Made by a program: the position numbers and the translations under genes. A stretch of DNA of 64,000 nucleotides from Cytophagaceae bacterium. GTDB taxonomy: Bacteria > Bacteroidota > Bacteroidia > Cytophagales > Spirosomataceae. Position 1 is the stretch's first letter. Every line of letters begins with the position of its first letter. The stretch lies in assembly GCA_016722655.1 (NCBI GenBank), contig JADKIR010000004.1:2914001-2978000 (forward strand), written 5' to 3'. The notes under the pieces are model-generated. The model had not been told where the DNA came from and made no database searches. It was given only the letters and a program-made list of their open reading frames with translations. Positions 61,081 to 64,000 of this stretch are shown here, one piece after another.

Positions 61081-61737
61081 GTGAATTACAAATTGAATCT
61101 TTCATTATTTATTTTTCTTTTTTCAATTTCCGGTATTTCTGATGCTCAGGAAAAACATTCGGCACCCATACCGGTGGAACTAATGGCGGGAAATGAAAGG
61201 GTATTTTTCCAGATGGTTTTACAAAAGGATTTTAAGGCGGGAGGAAAACTCGGGTATTTCAATATCTCAAATTTTCAGGCAGCTTATAATAATTCTACAG
61301 AAAACAATGAATTTATCAGTCAAAATCTCCTTACTTACTCCATTGGAAAGGGTTTTGCCCTCACGGGTGGTTTGGTGATGAATTCAGTTTCGGGTTTTCG
61401 TCAAATACTTGGTGTTCAATACGTTTATGCAAGTCCTAAATGGTTGATTGTGAGCGTACCTGATATAGATTTGCAGGACAATCATAATATGGAAATTATG
61501 AATCTGGTTGAATTCAGACCTAAAATCAATGATAAATGGACACTATATACCCGGGCTCAGGGATTGTATGTGTATGATCCCAAGGAAAAACACCATGCCA
61601 GAAGTTTCTTTTTGGCGAGGCTTGGTTTGCAAAAATCAGCCTACAGATTTGGGGTAGGCATGAATCAGGATTGGTATGGCCCTGATAAGTTTAATAAGCC
61701 CAATTATGGGGTTTTCGGTATAGTTTCACTTTTCTAA
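61081..61737 (+). CDS. Small outer-membrane beta-barrel protein of unknown function
   Basis: 218 residues from a GTG start. The signal peptide is MNYKLNLSLFIFLFSISGISDAQ. The mature protein alternates short strands ending in aromatic residues (VFFQMVLQKDFKAGGKLGYFNISNF, TLYTRAQGLYVYDP, RSFFLARLGLQKSAYRFGVG, YGVFGIVSLF) and ends in Phe, as outer-membrane barrels do. No family name is evident. It begins a likely operon with the Dabb protein (14 bp gap). Confidence 0.65.
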   Translation: MNYKLNLSLFIFLFSISGISDAQEKHSAPIPVELMAGNERVFFQMVLQKDFKAGGKLGYFNISNFQAAYNNSTENNEFISQNLLTYSIGKGFALTGGLVMNSVSGFRQILGVQYVYASPKWLIVSVPDIDLQDNHNMEIMNLVEFRPKINDKWTLYTRAQGLYVYDPKEKHHARSFFLARLGLQKSAYRFGVGMNQDWYGPDKFNKPNYGVFGIVSLF

Positions 61738-61751
61738 ATATTTACAAAAAA

Positions 61752-62105
61752 ATGAAATCAAAACTTCTTCTGTTATCCCTTATTATGATCTTTACGGTGG
61801 CATTTGCCAAACCTAAACCATTTTATAAACACGCAGTTACGATTACCTTTAAACCCGGTACCACTGCCGAACAAATTGCCGAAGTGGATAATTCTTTTAA
61901 AAGCTTAAAAAAATTAAAAGTTGTAAAAGGCTATGAATGGGGGATAGTTGATGATAAAAAGGCCATAAAACATGTTTATATTTTTTCTTTCGAAAAACCT
62001 GAGGACCTTAAAGTGTATGCCGAGTCACCTGAACATCAGGCACATATAAAAGTAGGTGCTGAAAACGTGGAAAGTGTAAGCGGGTTTCAGTATTTTGTGA
62101 AATAA
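61752..62105 (+). CDS. Exported Dabb (stress-responsive alpha/beta-barrel) domain protein
   Basis: 117 residues with signal peptide MKSKLLLLSLIMIFTVAFA. The Dabb ferredoxin-like domain follows: YKHAVTITFKPGTTAEQIAEVDNSFKSLKKLKVVKGYEWGI, VYIFSFEKPEDLKVYAESPEHQAHIK. The conserved HxVxxxFK start and the SPEHQAH end are family features. Most Dabb proteins are cytoplasmic; the export signal is notable but common in Bacteroidota. Function unknown. It lies 14 bp downstream of the barrel-protein gene. Confidence 0.85.
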   Translation: MKSKLLLLSLIMIFTVAFAKPKPFYKHAVTITFKPGTTAEQIAEVDNSFKSLKKLKVVKGYEWGIVDDKKAIKHVYIFSFEKPEDLKVYAESPEHQAHIKVGAENVESVSGFQYFVK

Positions 62106-62108
62106 TAA

Positions 62109-62129
62109 GCCGAAAAATGGATTTTCGGC
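62109..62129 (+). other. Hairpin after the Dabb gene
   Basis: A perfect 8-bp stem GCCGAAAA / TTTTCGGC with a 5-nt loop begins 3 bp after the stop. There is no T-run, so it may be a weak terminator or an mRNA-processing element before the GH30 gene 50 bp on. Confidence 0.5.
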
Positions 62130-62179
62130 CACCATAAATCTTAAATTTCGGTTTTGTTTGAACATTTATTTCAAAAAAC

Positions 62180-63649
62180 ATGAAAAAGTCATTCATAATT
62201 TTCCTGAACCTACTTTTAGTAATGCAGGTGTATTCTCAAAGTAAGATTACCAGGATTTCATCTACGAAGGATTTTCAGTGGAAAACCTCCAACGAAAAAT
62301 TTTCAACCTTGAAAAATGGCTTGGAAATAGATGCAGAGATATTGATAAACAAACCCTTACAGGTAATTGATGGCTTCGGGACTTGTTTCAATGAACTCGG
62401 TTGGGCATCGCTTTCGCAGCTTAAACCTACAGAAAGAGAAAACATTATGTCAGAGCTTTTTGCTCCCGGAAAAGGAGCCAATTTTACGATTTGCCGTATG
62501 CCGGTAGGTGCCAACGATTTTTCACTAGATTGGTATTCCTACAATGAGACTCCGGGCGATTTTGAAATGAAAAATTTCAGCATCGCTCATGATGAGAAAT
62601 ATCTGATTCCTTTTATAAAAAATGCACAAAAATATAATCCTAAGCTAAGCATTTGGGCATCGCCCTGGTCGCCACCTATCTGGATGAAATATAACAAGCA
62701 TTATGCTTCAAAGCCCATATCGCAGAATGTGCCGGAAGAAATGAAAAAGAAAATCAGAGATGAGTGGGGGATGGATTTTACAGGTCTCAGCAATGGCCTC
62801 CAGCCTGATCAGGAGGGTTTTGAGGGAACTGATATGTTTATTCAGGATGAAAAATATTTCAAAGCTTACAGTTTGTATTTTTCAAAATTTATTGAAGAAT
62901 ACCGGAAGAAAGGCATCAAAATCGGGATGGTGATGCCTCAGAATGAGTTTAACTCGGCTCAGGTATTTCCGAGTTGTACCTGGACGGCCAAAGGGTTAAG
63001 CAATTTCCTTACCTATTTGTCGCCAGCCATGAAATCTAAAAATGTGGAGGTATTTTTCGGCACTATGGAGCGGGCAAATCATCTGCTCGTCGATACAGTT
63101 TTAACTGATTCCAGGATTGGTCAAAACATAAACGGAGTTGGTTTCCAGTGGGCTGGCAAAGGTGCTATTTCGGCGATTCATGATAAATATCCCAATTTGA
63201 AATTGTATCAAACCGAGCAGGAATGTGGCAATGGCTACAACGACTGGAAATATGCCAAATATGCATGGAGTCTCATGAAACATTACCTAAGCAACGGTGC
63301 CAATGCATATATGTACTGGAATACTTCCCTAAATGACGGTGGCCGCAGCACCTGGGGCTGGCATCAGAATTCATTGATAAGTGTCGATCCAGGAGACCAC
63401 AGCTATAAATACAACTATGAATATTATCTGATCAAGCATCTCAGTCATTTTGTAAAACCGGGGGCAAGAAGATTAGAAACCAAGGGGCAATTTTCTGAAG
63501 TTCTGGCATTTCAAAATCCCGACAAATCCATAGTAATAATGGTGCACAATGATAATCAGGAAGTAAAAAGAGTTAATTTCGCTATAACCGGAAAATTCTT
63601 TAGTCCTGAATTGGAGGCAGACTCTTTCGCTACATTTTTTATTAAATAG
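62180..63649 (+). CDS. GH30 family glycoside hydrolase (glucosylceramidase-like)
   Basis: 489 residues with signal peptide MKKSFIIFLNLLLVMQVYSQ. The GH30 (alpha/beta)8 barrel contains the start block QVIDGFGTCFNELGWASLS, the YNETPGDFEMKNF segment, SIWASPWSPPIWMKY, the acid/base E256 in VMPQNEFNSAQ and the nucleophile E346 in YQTEQECGNG. ANAYMYWNTSLNDGG and a C-terminal beta-sandwich (SEVLAFQNPDKSIVIMVHND) complete the enzyme. Family members act on beta-glucosides, beta-1,6-glucans, xylans or fucosides; the exact activity is open. It closes the barrel-protein/Dabb run and may share their transcript. Confidence 0.94.
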   Translation: MKKSFIIFLNLLLVMQVYSQSKITRISSTKDFQWKTSNEKFSTLKNGLEIDAEILINKPLQVIDGFGTCFNELGWASLSQLKPTERENIMSELFAPGKGANFTICRMPVGANDFSLDWYSYNETPGDFEMKNFSIAHDEKYLIPFIKNAQKYNPKLSIWASPWSPPIWMKYNKHYASKPISQNVPEEMKKKIRDEWGMDFTGLSNGLQPDQEGFEGTDMFIQDEKYFKAYSLYFSKFIEEYRKKGIKIGMVMPQNEFNSAQVFPSCTWTAKGLSNFLTYLSPAMKSKNVEVFFGTMERANHLLVDTVLTDSRIGQNINGVGFQWAGKGAISAIHDKYPNLKLYQTEQECGNGYNDWKYAKYAWSLMKHYLSNGANAYMYWNTSLNDGGRSTWGWHQNSLISVDPGDHSYKYNYEYYLIKHLSHFVKPGARRLETKGQFSEVLAFQNPDKSIVIMVHNDNQEVKRVNFAITGKFFSPELEADSFATFFIK

Positions 63650-63816
63650 AATTTGAAAAAATAAATTCAAAAAAAATGTGACTTTTTTAATTTACTTAAG
63701 TCTTAGCATTTTTTTGAGTTGAATTATATTTTTGCTCTTAAAATATTTAAATCGCAATCTATTTGAAGTTTTTCAGACTTGGACTAAGTTTTTTATAATT
63801 TCTAAGTATAAAATCT

Positions 63817-64000
63817 TTATGCTTTTCGTACAAACTCCGATTTTAAGCCCATAGATCCAAATCCATCAATCTTGCAGTCAATGTTATGATCACCATCGGT
63901 CAGGCGAATATTTTTTACTTTCGTACCGGCTTTTACGGGTTTTGGAGCACCTTTTACAGGTAAATCTTTAATTACCACCACGGAGTCACCATCTTTGAGT
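63817..64000 (-). CDS. PhnA/YjdM zinc-ribbon family protein (3' part only)
   Basis: The C-terminal ~61 residues are visible, reading LKDGDSVVVIKDLPVKGA, then AGTKVKNIRLTDGDHNIDC and KIDGFGSMGLKSEFVRKA before the stop (TAA, plus-strand TTA at 63817-63819). This is the C-terminal domain of PhnA (YjdM) proteins. The zinc-ribbon N-terminus lies beyond the window. The name PhnA is historical; a role in phosphonate use is not established. Confidence 0.88.
   Translation of the reverse strand, partial: LKDGDSVVVIKDLPVKGAPKPVKAGTKVKNIRLTDGDHNIDCKIDGFGSMGLKSEFVRKA

Noticed and set aside
1..64000. tRNA, rRNA, CRISPR arrays, insertion sequences or phage genes
   Set aside because: I scanned the intergenic stretches on both strands and saw no cloverleaf-like GC-rich segment, regularly spaced repeats, transposase motif or integrase.

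Overview
This window looks like a chromosomal segment of an AT-rich Bacteroidota bacterium, most likely of the Cytophagia (Cytophagales). I infer this from the SusC/SusD pair, the type IX secretion C-terminal domains, the many exported proteins with short signal peptides ending in AQ/FAQ/FGQ, the Bacteroidota-type promoter elements (TTG about 19 nt before TAnnTTTG), and families such as GH109, GH78, GH30, ThuA/sugar-dehydrogenase fusions and DUF1080. There are no tRNA or rRNA genes, no CRISPR array, no insertion sequences and no prophage.

Layout. 1-4.7 kb: the 3' part of a secreted SGNH-type esterase, dnaK, and a small lipoprotein. 4.7-7 kb (minus): a class II Fic AMP-transferase with four operator-like repeats over its own promoter, then folE and queD. 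7-14.1 kb: a GH109-type oxidoreductase/glycosidase, an SDR, GlgE with a lipoprotein, a secreted protein and a polytopic membrane protein. 14.3-19.9 kb (plus): a tight run of rbfA, a LolC/E-like permease, a small secreted protein, an M1 aminopeptidase and a radical SAM/SPASM gene broken by one base. 19.9-27.6 kb: a T9SS-sorted metalloprotease, coaD (also broken by one base), exbB-exbD, hisB, a class C beta-lactamase-like hydrolase, rhlE and an SRPBCC protein.

28-38.6 kb is the most distinctive part. A LacI-type regulator, SusC, SusD and a myo-inositol oxygenase (MIOX) lie in one direction. Two CG-centred palindromes 20 bp apart sit between the regulator and susC. A lyase-like exported protein and a DUF1080 (3-keto-disaccharide hydrolase-like) protein follow. 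The simplest reading is an uptake locus for inositol or an inositol-containing compound, with oxidative ring cleavage to D-glucuronate.

38.7-47.7 kb: a FAH-family enzyme, a secreted 5'-nucleotidase, an NrtR-like Nudix regulator divergent from a 1251-residue ThuA / sugar dehydrogenase / PKD / cytochrome c fusion with a palindrome between them, a free-standing copy of that fusion's last domain, a small secreted protein and RlpA. 47.7-53.4 kb: purL, a pseudouridine synthase, a candidate small RNA of about 90 nt with its own promoter and terminator, a rhodanese protein and a small membrane protein. 53.5-64 kb: a GH78 rhamnosidase, a TonB-dependent receptor, an FAD amine oxidase, a small outer-membrane barrel, a Dabb protein, a GH30 enzyme and the 3' end of a PhnA/YjdM gene.

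Two genes (radical SAM at 19.12 kb, coaD at 21.30 kb) carry single-base length changes in short homopolymer runs. Sequence error is at least as likely as real mutation for both.
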